Source of the DNA: JABMOV01 sp964344305
Lineage (GTDB): Bacteria > Fidelibacterota > Marinisomatia > Marinisomatales > JABMOV01
Reading direction: 5' to 3'
NCBI GenBank assembly: GCA_964344305.1
Contig: CAYFMT010000003.1
Span: 116,129 to 180,128 of the forward strand
DNA: 64,000 nucleotides
Shown: positions 36,084-43,939 of the stretch, one piece after another
Numbering within the stretch: the first letter of the stretch is position 1
Layout: every line of letters starts with the position of its first letter
Notes under the pieces: model-generated
Database searches by the model: none
What the model was told of the DNA's origin: nothing
What the model saw: the letters and a program-made list of their open reading frames with translations, nothing else
Made by a program: the position numbers and the translations under genes

Positions 36084-36738
36084 TTCATATCTCATGCTCA
36101 TTTTCGTTCTTCTTATCAGCTATATCGCAGGGTCAACGCCCACCAGTATCATTATGGGCAAATTGTTAAAAGGCATTGATATCCGTGAACATGGAAGCGG
36201 AAATGCAGGGGGAACCAATGTTTTTCGTGTTCTAGGTTGGAAACCTGCTCTTGTGGTTGTTTTGGTGGATATTTTCAAAGGATGGCTTCCAGCTTATACT
36301 TTTGCACGTATGTGGATGGATGCCACACCTATACCAGATTTAGGTGTGCTTCAGATTCTTTGTGGATTTGCTGCCGTATTGGGTCATACGTACACCGTAT
36401 TTGCAGGATTCAAAGGCGGGAAAGGTGTAGGAACTCTTGCCGGAATGCTATTGGCCATGTTCCCCATCGTTTTCCCTCTTTGTCTCATTGTGTTTATCCT
36501 GACACTAATAATCACAGGCTATGTGTCAGTTTCATCCATGATCGCCTCGGTCTCTCTCCCTGTTTTCCTACTTCTTTTGCCTCCGTTAACAGGGATGGAC
36601 CCGGCACCCATGTCTCTCCTGGTATTTGGATTGCTTATTCCATGGTTTATCATTTACACACATCGAAGTAATATTGGGCGACTAAGGAATGGGACAGAAA
36701 ATCGCTTCGAAAAAGCGATGATTTTTAAAAAGAAATAA
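36076..36738 (+). CDS. plsY: Acyl-phosphate:glycerol-3-phosphate acyltransferase PlsY (copy 2)
   Basis: 220 aa with the PlsY motifs GSTPTSIIMGK, REHGSGNAGGTNV and FKGGKGVGTLAGM and several membrane helices. It overlaps the fused fatty acid kinase gene by eight bases. It differs clearly from copy 1 at 12581-13210, so the two may serve different acyl-phosphate sources: PlsX-derived for one, kinase-derived for this one. That split is inference. Confidence 0.93.
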   Translation: MDNSYLMLIFVLLISYIAGSTPTSIIMGKLLKGIDIREHGSGNAGGTNVFRVLGWKPALVVVLVDIFKGWLPAYTFARMWMDATPIPDLGVLQILCGFAAVLGHTYTVFAGFKGGKGVGTLAGMLLAMFPIVFPLCLIVFILTLIITGYVSVSSMIASVSLPVFLLLLPPLTGMDPAPMSLLVFGLLIPWFIIYTHRSNIGRLRNGTENRFEKAMIFKKK

Positions 36739-36746
36739 AGAAAATC

Positions 36747-37994
36747 TTAGAATTTTTGCCCAAAAGCAACATAAAGGGCTGATTCTATCCATTCCCCTTT
36801 GTAATACGAAAAACCATAATCTATGCGGATGGACTCGTACCCTGCCATGGGAATTCGTAGACCAACACCACAGCCAAACAATGGTTCCTCATTTGGCAGG
36901 TGATCAATAGTGTATGCAATACCACCTGCGTCGATGAACACCCCTGCTTCAAGTCCATACTCCAATCCCGGTGCCGGAGATTGCCTCGGCACGATGGTTT
37001 GTCTCAATTCAATAGACGATAACCAGTAATGATTTCCAAAGCGATATGAATAGGATCCTGAATTATAAAGATCACTGTTTGGTATAGACCATCCCCTGAC
37101 AGTGTATGCGCCACCCAAATACTCCTCCACCGGTTCGGGAATCGTTCCGGGACTTATGGAAAGTAATCCGTTCAGCCCAATAACAAGGGGTTTATCACCT
37201 TTTCTTATTGGATGAAACCATGCATAGGATTGGTTGATTTTACTGTACGAGACATCTTTACCGAATTTTCCATCAAACGTCCACCGGGCTACCCACCCAT
37301 TTGTTGGACTGGAATACACATCTCGTGTGTCAAACGTGTAGGATATGAGGGGTGAGAAATAGGTCAAAACATGGGATTCCTGATCACCAAGAAATTTTCT
37401 TTTGATGAATTCCGCACCCAGTTTCAATCGTTTTGAATAGCCAAAATACCGTCCAAAGTTGAAATTTGTAAACGATTCTTCCAATGTATATGGAAGAAAG
37501 ATATGAGGATATTGCCTGTGCCATATATCCCCGTAGAATGATATATGATCCCCCAGGATCCATGGATCTGAGAAAGCAACGCCATACGCATCCAATCCTC
37601 CAAGGGACAGGTTTATAACAAGCGACTGGTTTCGTCCCATGTAATTATTTATGGCGCCACCAAGAAGCAAGGACCATCCAGACTCTTCCCTGTATTGCGG
37701 TGCGATGATGGGAAGGTATCTCCATGTTTCGTGAAAGATGTAACGAAGTGTCCACGTTGAATCTTCCCCTGGACTTAACATCCAGCGAACATCGTTGAAG
37801 ATTCCAAGGTTTAACAGTCTGTTTACATCTCCCTCTACAAGGGCTGAATCCAGTGGAACACCTGTTTTATGTTGGAGCTCTCTGGAAATGATATAATCCC
37901 TGGTAATGTCATTTCCATGATACTCAATGGATGTGACAATCTGCTGACCTGACACCAAGGCACTTATGTAACCTAATAGAAGTGCCTTTTTCAT
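36747..37994 (-). CDS. Omp85/D15-type outer-membrane protein with one POTRA domain
   Basis: 415 aa. A signal peptide (about 1-17) is followed by a single POTRA-like unit (VTSIEYHGNDITRDYIISRELQHKTG ... LLNLGIFNDV, written here in part) and a 16-strand-like barrel. The Omp85 lid-lock motif appears as VRGW in GGAYTVRGWSIPNSD, and the chain ends in aromatic F (FGQKF), a barrel C-terminus. It is much shorter than BamA, so it is more likely a TamA- or patatin-barrel-like translocator or porin. It is coupled to the lipoprotein gene upstream (stop and start abut). Confidence 0.8.
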   Translation of the reverse strand: MKKALLLGYISALVSGQQIVTSIEYHGNDITRDYIISRELQHKTGVPLDSALVEGDVNRLLNLGIFNDVRWMLSPGEDSTWTLRYIFHETWRYLPIIAPQYREESGWSLLLGGAINNYMGRNQSLVINLSLGGLDAYGVAFSDPWILGDHISFYGDIWHRQYPHIFLPYTLEESFTNFNFGRYFGYSKRLKLGAEFIKRKFLGDQESHVLTYFSPLISYTFDTRDVYSSPTNGWVARWTFDGKFGKDVSYSKINQSYAWFHPIRKGDKPLVIGLNGLLSISPGTIPEPVEEYLGGAYTVRGWSIPNSDLYNSGSYSYRFGNHYWLSSIELRQTIVPRQSPAPGLEYGLEAGVFIDAGGIAYTIDHLPNEEPLFGCGVGLRIPMAGYESIRIDYGFSYYKGEWIESALYVAFGQKF

Positions 37995-38684
37995 CTACAA
38001 ATCAATTTCATCTAATAGAAGTTGTTTTTGTTTTTGTTTCGCTTCACGGGAATACTGACTATCAAGGATTTCAGCCATGGTCCGCTTTAAGTCTATGCTG
38101 GTGAGATGAATCAGTACGTGAGCATTATCCACTTCCTTGATTGTCATTTCAGTCACATTATTATAATACAGGTATGACTGGCCGTCATAATCCGTGGGAG
38201 ATCCATATTCCATCAGAACTTTGTACTTGATGAGATCTTCGGACATGAGTTGATCCCCGGGTGTGTTTACCAGATAGATGGACCGTTTTATTTCGGACAG
38301 AATGTAGTCTGCGTCTAAAAGTTGAGTCTGTGTGGACAAATAATTCAAGTTTACAAATTCAAAAACAATGTCTTCCTTGCTCACTCCTGTTGTATACGAA
38401 TAGGTAACCCTTGCACGGTAGATGTCAATGGTTTCAGAATCAATTTCATGAGGGGTTTCATAAAAAAGAATCCCGAAAGATGTATCCGGAATGGTTTTTA
38501 TAAGCTCCTCATAGGAGGAGCCCCAGGCGGCCGCCAGAACTCCGTTCAAGACCCATCCTTCGGGCAGCGCTTTGACCACACCTCGATTGATATAGTTGTC
38601 ATGGTCCGGTGAAACGACTGGAATTCTGTAAACGGTACAGCTGATATGAATAAAAAAGACGGAAAAGACTAACAGATTCTTCAT
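37995..38684 (-). CDS. Hypothetical lipoprotein upstream of the Omp85 gene
   Basis: About 229 aa from the ATG at 38684; a TTG six bases upstream is possible but less likely. The N-terminus is a lipoprotein signal with Cys in FFIHISCTVYR. I do not recognise the family. The mature part is mixed alpha/beta with a Lys/Gln-rich C-terminal helix. It abuts the Omp85 barrel gene, so it may be a partner in the outer membrane. Confidence 0.65.
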   Translation of the reverse strand: MKNLLVFSVFFIHISCTVYRIPVVSPDHDNYINRGVVKALPEGWVLNGVLAAAWGSSYEELIKTIPDTSFGILFYETPHEIDSETIDIYRARVTYSYTTGVSKEDIVFEFVNLNYLSTQTQLLDADYILSEIKRSIYLVNTPGDQLMSEDLIKYKVLMEYGSPTDYDGQSYLYYNNVTEMTIKEVDNAHVLIHLTSIDLKRTMAEILDSQYSREAKQKQKQLLLDEIDL

Positions 38685-38691
38685 GGGCAAT

Positions 38692-38721
38692 AAAAAAGGG
38701 GCTGAAAATCAGCCCCTTTGT
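38692..38721 (-). terminator. Intrinsic terminator after the small duplicated protein
   Basis: Read on the minus strand, AAAGGGGCTGA-ttt-TCAGCCCCTTTTTTA: an 11-pair stem with a 3-base loop and a T-run. It lies between the 75-residue gene and the lipoprotein gene, so it isolates the small gene as a single-gene transcript. Confidence 0.88.
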
Positions 38722-38738
38722 CCATAAAAACTTATGGG

Positions 38739-38966
38739 TTATTTACGTCCACGTGCCATTTTGCTACGGGCTACGTTTCCATTTTTGTCAATGAAATAGA
38801 GGAAACCAGCTTCACGGGATACACCAGCATCAGCAACCTTTTCAGCATTGCCGCCGCCTTTACCAGCGCGAGCCATTTTTGAACGCCATACATTTCCGTC
38901 TTTTCCGAGATAATACAGATAGCCTTTTTCCTTCGATACTCCTGTACTTTTGACAACTTCTGCCAT
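38739..38966 (-). CDS. Small basic protein with a tandem internal duplication
   Basis: 75 aa from the ATG at 38966, which has an excellent AAAGGAGG Shine-Dalgarno. The frame extends upstream, but that part lacks a good start. Two copies of a 22-residue unit follow each other: GYLYYLGKDGNVWRSKMARAGK (two halves: GYLYYLGKDGNV, WRSKMARAGK) and GFLYFIDKNGNV, ARSKMARGRK, each preceded by a V-S-[KR]-E motif. The aromatic GYLYY ... DGNV pattern suggests short beta hairpins, and the basic SKMAR end suggests nucleic-acid or membrane contact. It has its own terminator and a repeat-rich upstream region and is probably highly expressed. Function unknown. Confidence 0.85.
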   Translation of the reverse strand: MAEVVKSTGVSKEKGYLYYLGKDGNVWRSKMARAGKGGGNAEKVADAGVSREAGFLYFIDKNGNVARSKMARGRK

Positions 38967-39010
38967 AAAAGCCTCCTTTAAGGGGTTTTGGGTGTGATTA
39001 TTAAATAATT

Positions 39011-39092
39011 TTCTCGACGGGAAGTGTACAACACAGGATAAATACTTGTCAAGCTTTTTATCGACGAGAAACAAAGGTCCTCTCGACGAGAG
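39011..39092. promoter_or_regulatory. Cluster of TCTCGACG sites upstream of the small duplicated protein
   Basis: Three related boxes lie within 82 bases: TTCTCGACGG (39011-39020), TCGACGAGAA (39061-39070, opposite orientation) and the symmetric CTCTCGACGAGAG (39080-39092). The spacing and symmetry suggest operator sites for a dimeric regulator. A TTGACA-like box (minus strand, about 39052-39047) lies between them, without a convincing -10. Confidence 0.4.
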
Positions 39093-39195
39093 GTATTTTT
39101 GCATTGATAATGGGAGAAACATTTGTTGAGATTACCACGTAATCTTATGCTTCTGTTATGTGAATGGGCGGATAAGCCAGAAGGGAATGGAAATG

Positions 39196-39576
39196 TTATG
39201 CTGGTAATTGCTGATTGATTAAATCAGTCAGTTTCTTGATCTGGACCGGTTTTGGTATAAATACATTGCATCCGGCACGAATGGCTTGAATTTCACTGTA
39301 ACGCATTACATGAGCTGTGATGGCAATGATGGGTGTTTTACTAAATTGATCCATGGCTCGGATTTTCTCCGTGAATTCCAGTCCATCCATATCCCCTTCA
39401 AGAGATAAATCCATGAGGATAACGTCGACAGAATGATTTTCTAAACACGATGTTGCTCCTTCGGCAGAAGGTGAAATACAGTAAGTATATTTATCCCTGA
39501 AAGCATAACGAAATAGATCGCTATTGGCTGGATCATCCTCAAGGATGAGCAAATGAGGAAGGTTATTCGTACTCAC
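39196..39576 (-). CDS. Stand-alone response regulator receiver (CheY-like)
   Basis: 126 aa, a single receiver domain: acidic pair at 14-15 (ILEDDPANS), phospho-acceptor Asp56 in VILMDLSLEG, the Thr in AITAHV and the Lys in FIPKPVQIKKL. There is no output domain. The KPVQ form resembles receivers that act with hybrid kinases. The cognate kinase is not next to it. Confidence 0.9.
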   Translation of the reverse strand: MSTNNLPHLLILEDDPANSDLFRYAFRDKYTYCISPSAEGATSCLENHSVDVILMDLSLEGDMDGLEFTEKIRAMDQFSKTPIIAITAHVMRYSEIQAIRAGCNVFIPKPVQIKKLTDLINQQLPA

Positions 39577-39847
39577 AATACAAGTCCAATTGGCGAATTT
39601 TACCGGTATCAGGTGAAAAATACAATAAGAACAGTTGACTCATTTCGTTAAGTTGTGTAAATCCTTTTGGGAGTAAAGGACATGGTCAATAATTTTGCCA
39701 GCTTTTTTAGGCGTTTTTATGTAATTATGATATGCCCACGTAGCTTCCCGACAATCGCTTTGCTCTTGTGCGGGACCAGCAGCTTCGCTACGTGAGACAT
39801 GGTGGAAAACCAATATCATTGGTAATTTTGCGTTTGTGATTTCATTT
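39577..39847. other. Intergenic region upstream of tRNA-Arg
   Basis: 271 bases between the receiver gene and the tRNA. It contains a 13-base copy of the tRNA 5' end (TGCCCACGTAGCT at 39733-39745). Between about 39735 and 39800, ACGTAGC and GCTACGT lie as inverted arms around a CG-rich core. No ORF is supported. Confidence 0.4.
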
Positions 39848-39908
<61 letters not shown>

Positions 39909-39924
<16 letters not shown>

Positions 39925-40261
39925 AACTACGCCTTTCAGGCTTCGTTCGGCGAGCCATTTCAATTTTTGTATATTTAATCCAACAAGAAAACCTTTTACT
40001 CTTAAGTTCGAATTTTACTCATCGTAGCGATAGCGTAGATGAGCCTGTCGTGGGTACCAAACTACACCTTTCAGGCTTCGTTCGGCAGGCCAAACCTCAG
40101 TGCACTGTTTTAGACTCTTCAGCTGGCAGGCCAATCCGCTTCACATGTTTTCCAAAACTTCGTTCGGCGTGCTCTTCCAGTTTTCTGTCATTAATCAAGA
40201 ATACTGTTTACGCTATTGTTCGAATTTTACTCATCGTAGCGTCAGCGTAGATGAGCCTGTC
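39909..40261. repeat. Nested direct repeats that include the tRNA-Arg 3' end
   Basis: A 43-base segment starting inside the tRNA T arm (39909-39951) recurs at 40044-40086 with one mismatch. It carries CCTGTCGTGGGTACCA, the last 16 bases of the tRNA gene. A second 43-base segment (40007-40049) recurs at 40219-40261 with two mismatches and contains a CTCATC ... GATGAG hairpin. The units interlock at the CCTGTC sequence. No ORF is supported in 39925-40276. Confidence 0.85.
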
Positions 40262-40276
40262 TGTATATCTACCTCC

Positions 40277-40870
40277 CTATTTAAACTGTAGCTTATCAAC
40301 ACAAGCTTTGCACAGGTAGGGGCTTTTCTGGTCCACATCTTCAATATAGGTAGATGCTTTCATGAGGCAGTCAATGTCATGGCAATGGTGAAAACCGTGC
40401 ATATGTCCCACTTCATGGAGGATGATTTTCATGAGACGTGTGCTGTATAAATCCTCATCCCGTTCCATGCCGTAAAATTCATTCCGCAACCGATGGGTGG
40501 ACACAATGCCTGAATCGCCACCCAGGAGTGCTTGTCCAAAGATGTATGTTAACACCGGCACATAGAGATCCACCCCCACCACCCCCATTATCTTCTTTCC
40601 ATCCGATGTGTGGGACTGTAATTCATTCAGGATGGCATTGGCATCATACTGTACACGGTCAGCATTGAAAAATTCGCTAAGATCAATATAGAATTCCTGT
40701 ATCTCTGTGTGTGTATGAAACTGGTTCGTGAGTATGTCCATCATGGGTTCCACCAGAATGGTTTCATCCAGTGACAGGGGAGCAATGATCAATTTTTGGG
40801 GAATCTCACAAGTTCGTGGCGGTGGTTCCGTCCGCCGTTTTTCGCCAAAAGATTTGCCAAACAGGTGCAT
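40277..40870 (-). CDS. amzA: Archaemetzincin-type zinc metallopeptidase
   Basis: 197 aa. The archaemetzincin signature is visible: H152-E-V-G-H156-M-H-G159 then C163, C168, M170 and, 16 residues on, the pair C187/C190. The His and Glu form the catalytic zinc site and the cysteines a second zinc site. Substrates in bacteria are unknown. It starts eight bases after the NtrC-type regulator stop, so it is the last gene of the redox-regulatory cluster. There is no signal peptide, so it is cytosolic. Confidence 0.92.
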   Translation of the reverse strand: MHLFGKSFGEKRRTEPPPRTCEIPQKLIIAPLSLDETILVEPMMDILTNQFHTHTEIQEFYIDLSEFFNADRVQYDANAILNELQSHTSDGKKIMGVVGVDLYVPVLTYIFGQALLGGDSGIVSTHRLRNEFYGMERDEDLYSTRLMKIILHEVGHMHGFHHCHDIDCLMKASTYIEDVDQKSPYLCKACVDKLQFK

Positions 40871-40878
40871 GCCCTGTG

Positions 40879-42216
40879 CTATGGCCGTTTGATGGCGTAT
40901 TTGCTGATTTTATTGTATAGGGTTGCCCTGTCAATATCTAGGCTCTTGGCACTTTTTGAGATGTTCCAGTCGTATTTTGCAAGCACCGACTCAATATGTT
41001 TCTTTTCCACTTCTGCTATGCTTTCTAGACCGGACAATTCATGACCTTTACCAATGGGAATGTCCGATGCCTTGATAGTCTCACCCTTGCACAACACCAT
41101 GGCACGTTCGATGATGTTCTCCAACTCGCGCACATTTCCGGGGTAATCGTACTGGTTTAAAATGCTCAAAGTGGCTGCATCCACCCTATTCACGGAGCGG
41201 TTCATGATTTTATTGTATTTCGAAATGAAATGCTCGATGAGTGCAGGGATATCTCCCGCCCGTTCCTTCAGCGACGGGATGTGAATATTGAATACATTGA
41301 GCCTGTAAAAGAGATCCTCTCGGAATTTCCCTTCCTCCACCATAGCTTTCAAATCTCGGTTCGTTGCGGTGATGACCCGGAAGTCCGATTGAATTTCCTT
41401 GTTTCCCCCGACCCGGGTGAATGATTTGGATTCCAGAACCCGAAGGAGTTCAATCTGCATTTTCATAGGGATGGTAGCAATTTCATCCAAAAACAGTGTG
41501 CCACCATTAGCCATTTCAAATTTCCCTTTACGGTGGTAACTGGCACCTGTGAAGGCACCCCGTTCATGTCCGAAAAGCTCACTTTCAAGGAGAGTTTCTG
41601 TCAGAGCGCCACAATGAACAATGACCATGGGAAAATATCTCCGGTTGGAATTGATATGAATGGCGTGAGCAATCAATTCCTTTCCTGTTCCGCTCTGCCC
41701 CGAAATCACCACTGTGGAATCGGTTCCGGACAATACTTTTACTTGGTCAAACACATCCATCATGAGGGGACTGCTTCCAATGATATTTTCCACATGTTCC
41801 AGATGACGAGGTGATGAGGTTTTTCCCTCCTTCAAATCCACTTTGTCAATAGTTTGAGATGCACCTCGGATAATCTGCGTCAACTGATCCGGATCGAACG
41901 GTTTACAAATATAGTCATAGGCTCCATCCTTCAAAGCTTCCACGGCAGAGTCCACCGCAGCAAACGCTGTCATAATGATGACAATTGCATGTGAATTATT
42001 GGATTTGATTCTTCTGTGCAGTTCCAGTCCGTCCATACCGGGCATCTTAATATCGATGAGGATGATGTGATATTCCTTATTTTCGATGAGTTTCAGTGCT
42101 GAAACCGCATCTTCCGCACAGTCCACATCATACCCATCAGTAGAAAACCAGTTTTTTAATGAATCACGAACGGACAATTCATCGTCCACAATCAACAGGG
42201 ATAAATCACTCTGCAT
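40879..42216 (-). CDS. Sigma-54-dependent response regulator (NtrC family)
   Basis: 445 aa: receiver domain with phospho-acceptor Asp55 in ILIDIKMPGMDG, and AAA+ domain with SGQSGTGKELIA (Walker A) and the sigma-54 contact loop GAFTGA. The C-terminal Fis-type HTH is ISKSAKSLDIDRATLYNKI. It activates sigma-54 RNA polymerase. It overlaps the sensor kinase gene by 11 bases. A sigma-54-like promoter is present before the first gene of the adjacent redox operon (48281-48296), the most likely target. Confidence 0.95.
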   Translation of the reverse strand: MQSDLSLLIVDDELSVRDSLKNWFSTDGYDVDCAEDAVSALKLIENKEYHIILIDIKMPGMDGLELHRRIKSNNSHAIVIIMTAFAAVDSAVEALKDGAYDYICKPFDPDQLTQIIRGASQTIDKVDLKEGKTSSPRHLEHVENIIGSSPLMMDVFDQVKVLSGTDSTVVISGQSGTGKELIAHAIHINSNRRYFPMVIVHCGALTETLLESELFGHERGAFTGASYHRKGKFEMANGGTLFLDEIATIPMKMQIELLRVLESKSFTRVGGNKEIQSDFRVITATNRDLKAMVEEGKFREDLFYRLNVFNIHIPSLKERAGDIPALIEHFISKYNKIMNRSVNRVDAATLSILNQYDYPGNVRELENIIERAMVLCKGETIKASDIPIGKGHELSGLESIAEVEKKHIESVLAKYDWNISKSAKSLDIDRATLYNKISKYAIKRP

Positions 42217-43834
42217 GTTCCCCTTCTTTCACGTTATACGTTGGAAATGTCATTTTAAATGATGTGCCTTTGGCCAACTCAGTGTCCACTACAATTGTGC
42301 CATGATGCTGTTGCACAATACCGTAGGCCACTGCCAGACCGAGTCCCGTCGCAGAACCCTCCTTTTTCCTGGAAAAGAATGGATCATAAATTCGGTTCAA
42401 ATCCTCATCCCGTATGCCGTGCCCAGTATCTGATATGGTGATGATGACATCCTTCATATCCGATGTATTTGAGCTCGTGAACACCACCCTGCCTTCTTTA
42501 CCGCAGGCTTCAATGGCATTCACAAGTATGGCGATGCAGCATTGCTTAATCTGATTGGAGTTTCCTTTCATAGTATCAAAAAAGGCGGAGAAATCCGTTA
42601 CCAGGTCAATTTCTCCCACTTTAAAGGCGTGTTTCATGAGGGTTTGAGTTTCAGTCAGCACCTTGTTCACTGATATGGTTTCCATTTTTCTGGGCTCATC
42701 CCTGGAAAAATCAAGAAGACCTTTTACAATGTTCCCACACCGTACTGTTTCCGATTCAATCATGGACAAATAACCATAGATGTTGTTCATCTCTTCGGGA
42801 CTGACTTCAGGACGTTTCAATATCTTCGATACCAATTTTGTGTAGGTTAACACACCAGCAAGGGGATTGTTGATTTCATGGGCCACGGATGATGACAATT
42901 TCCCCAGGGATGCCATACGTTCAATATGGATGAGCTCATTCTGTGTCCGTTTGATTTCTTCTGTTTTTACACGGACTTTCTCTTCCAAATCTTTAGACCA
43001 GAGACGGAGCTGGGAATTGGCAGTGCCCAATTTTTCTAGCATGTCATTGAGAGCACTGCCTACATGAAGCATATCCGAATCATTAAATGATTCCACAGGA
43101 ATTCGGATATCCGTATTTCCTTTAGCCACTTCGCTGCTGGCATGGACAATTTCAGACATGGGTTTGTATATAGTTCGCTTTGTGAATATGACAATGATGA
43201 AAATAGCTCCCATGATAAACAGGGTCACCATTATGAAATATTTGATTTCCGTATCCACCCGGTATTTGTCAATCTCTGCCAGGGACAATTCAATGGAAAG
43301 CACACCCAGAAGAAGGTCTTCTTCAGTATGAACATGACAATTGTTATTCCAGCACCGTTTTTCATTTCGTATGGGTGTGAGGACCGACAGAATCCGCCCC
43401 GATGATTGGTTCGATACAGAACGTAAATAATTGATAGGTTCTGTTGGTGTCGATAATCCATCATCGGTGAAATGATCCAGAGCATCCATTATAGTTGCAC
43501 CGTTCTGGTCCGGATCAATGTCTGACGTAGAATGTTTCAGCGACCCTTCCTGATCAAAGACATTTATACGCTCAATACCTGAAAAGCGTGTCAGGTCAAG
43601 CATGGTTTCCAGGAGCTCTGAATTATCATTTATTAGCATGGATTTCTGAAGTGCTCGATTGATAATGATGGACACACGGGATCCCCATTGTTGAACCGTG
43701 TTCTCGGTCTGGACACGTGTGACATTGAAAATGACTGCTGCAAGGATGGTAAAGAAAACAAGAGAAACAATTAATAAAGACAGGATCATCCGTCGATAAA
43801 TTGAAGAACCAATAGCAAAACGCTGTGTCATCAT
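42206..43834 (-). CDS. Membrane sensor histidine kinase (NtrB/ZraS-like)
   Basis: 542 aa: membrane helix at about 17-38, periplasmic sensor domain at about 40-197, second helix at about 200-218 and HAMP. The HisKA domain has His319 in SSSVAHEINNPLAG, and the ATPase domain has NAIEACGKEG and DTGHGIRDEDL. The sensor domain contains C161-W-N-N-N-C166-H167, a CX4CH arrangement that could bind haem or a metal near the membrane. The start could be either of two adjacent ATG codons; no clear Shine-Dalgarno. It pairs with the NtrC-type regulator. Confidence 0.92.
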   Translation of the reverse strand: MMTQRFAIGSSIYRRMILSLLIVSLVFFTILAAVIFNVTRVQTENTVQQWGSRVSIIINRALQKSMLINDNSELLETMLDLTRFSGIERINVFDQEGSLKHSTSDIDPDQNGATIMDALDHFTDDGLSTPTEPINYLRSVSNQSSGRILSVLTPIRNEKRCWNNNCHVHTEEDLLLGVLSIELSLAEIDKYRVDTEIKYFIMVTLFIMGAIFIIVIFTKRTIYKPMSEIVHASSEVAKGNTDIRIPVESFNDSDMLHVGSALNDMLEKLGTANSQLRLWSKDLEEKVRVKTEEIKRTQNELIHIERMASLGKLSSSVAHEINNPLAGVLTYTKLVSKILKRPEVSPEEMNNIYGYLSMIESETVRCGNIVKGLLDFSRDEPRKMETISVNKVLTETQTLMKHAFKVGEIDLVTDFSAFFDTMKGNSNQIKQCCIAILVNAIEACGKEGRVVFTSSNTSDMKDVIITISDTGHGIRDEDLNRIYDPFFSRKKEGSATGLGLAVAYGIVQQHHGTIVVDTELAKGTSFKMTFPTYNVKEGEHAE

Positions 43835-43939
43835 GGAAAAACTTGGTTTATTCCCAATAAAATCTACACAACCCTATCTAAATAATCCTGCATTAATAGG
43901 ATAACTTTGTCTTCTTTAGCAATTTGTAACTTGTGCCTT
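43835..43939. other. Gap between redox operon and sensor kinase gene
   Basis: 105 AT-rich bases on the path from the GcvH-like gene to the kinase gene. There is no strong terminator, so read-through is possible. AGGCAC and TTGCT occur on the minus strand but are 10 bases apart, too far for a sigma-54 promoter. Confidence 0.3.

Noticed and set aside
39925..40276. CRISPR-like array after the tRNA
   Set aside because: Repeats are only two copies each, at unequal spacing (135 and 212), with no regular spacers.
43896..43930. Possible sigma-54 promoter for the sensor kinase gene
   Set aside because: GGCAC and TTGCT are present on the minus strand but ten bases apart, where five are needed.
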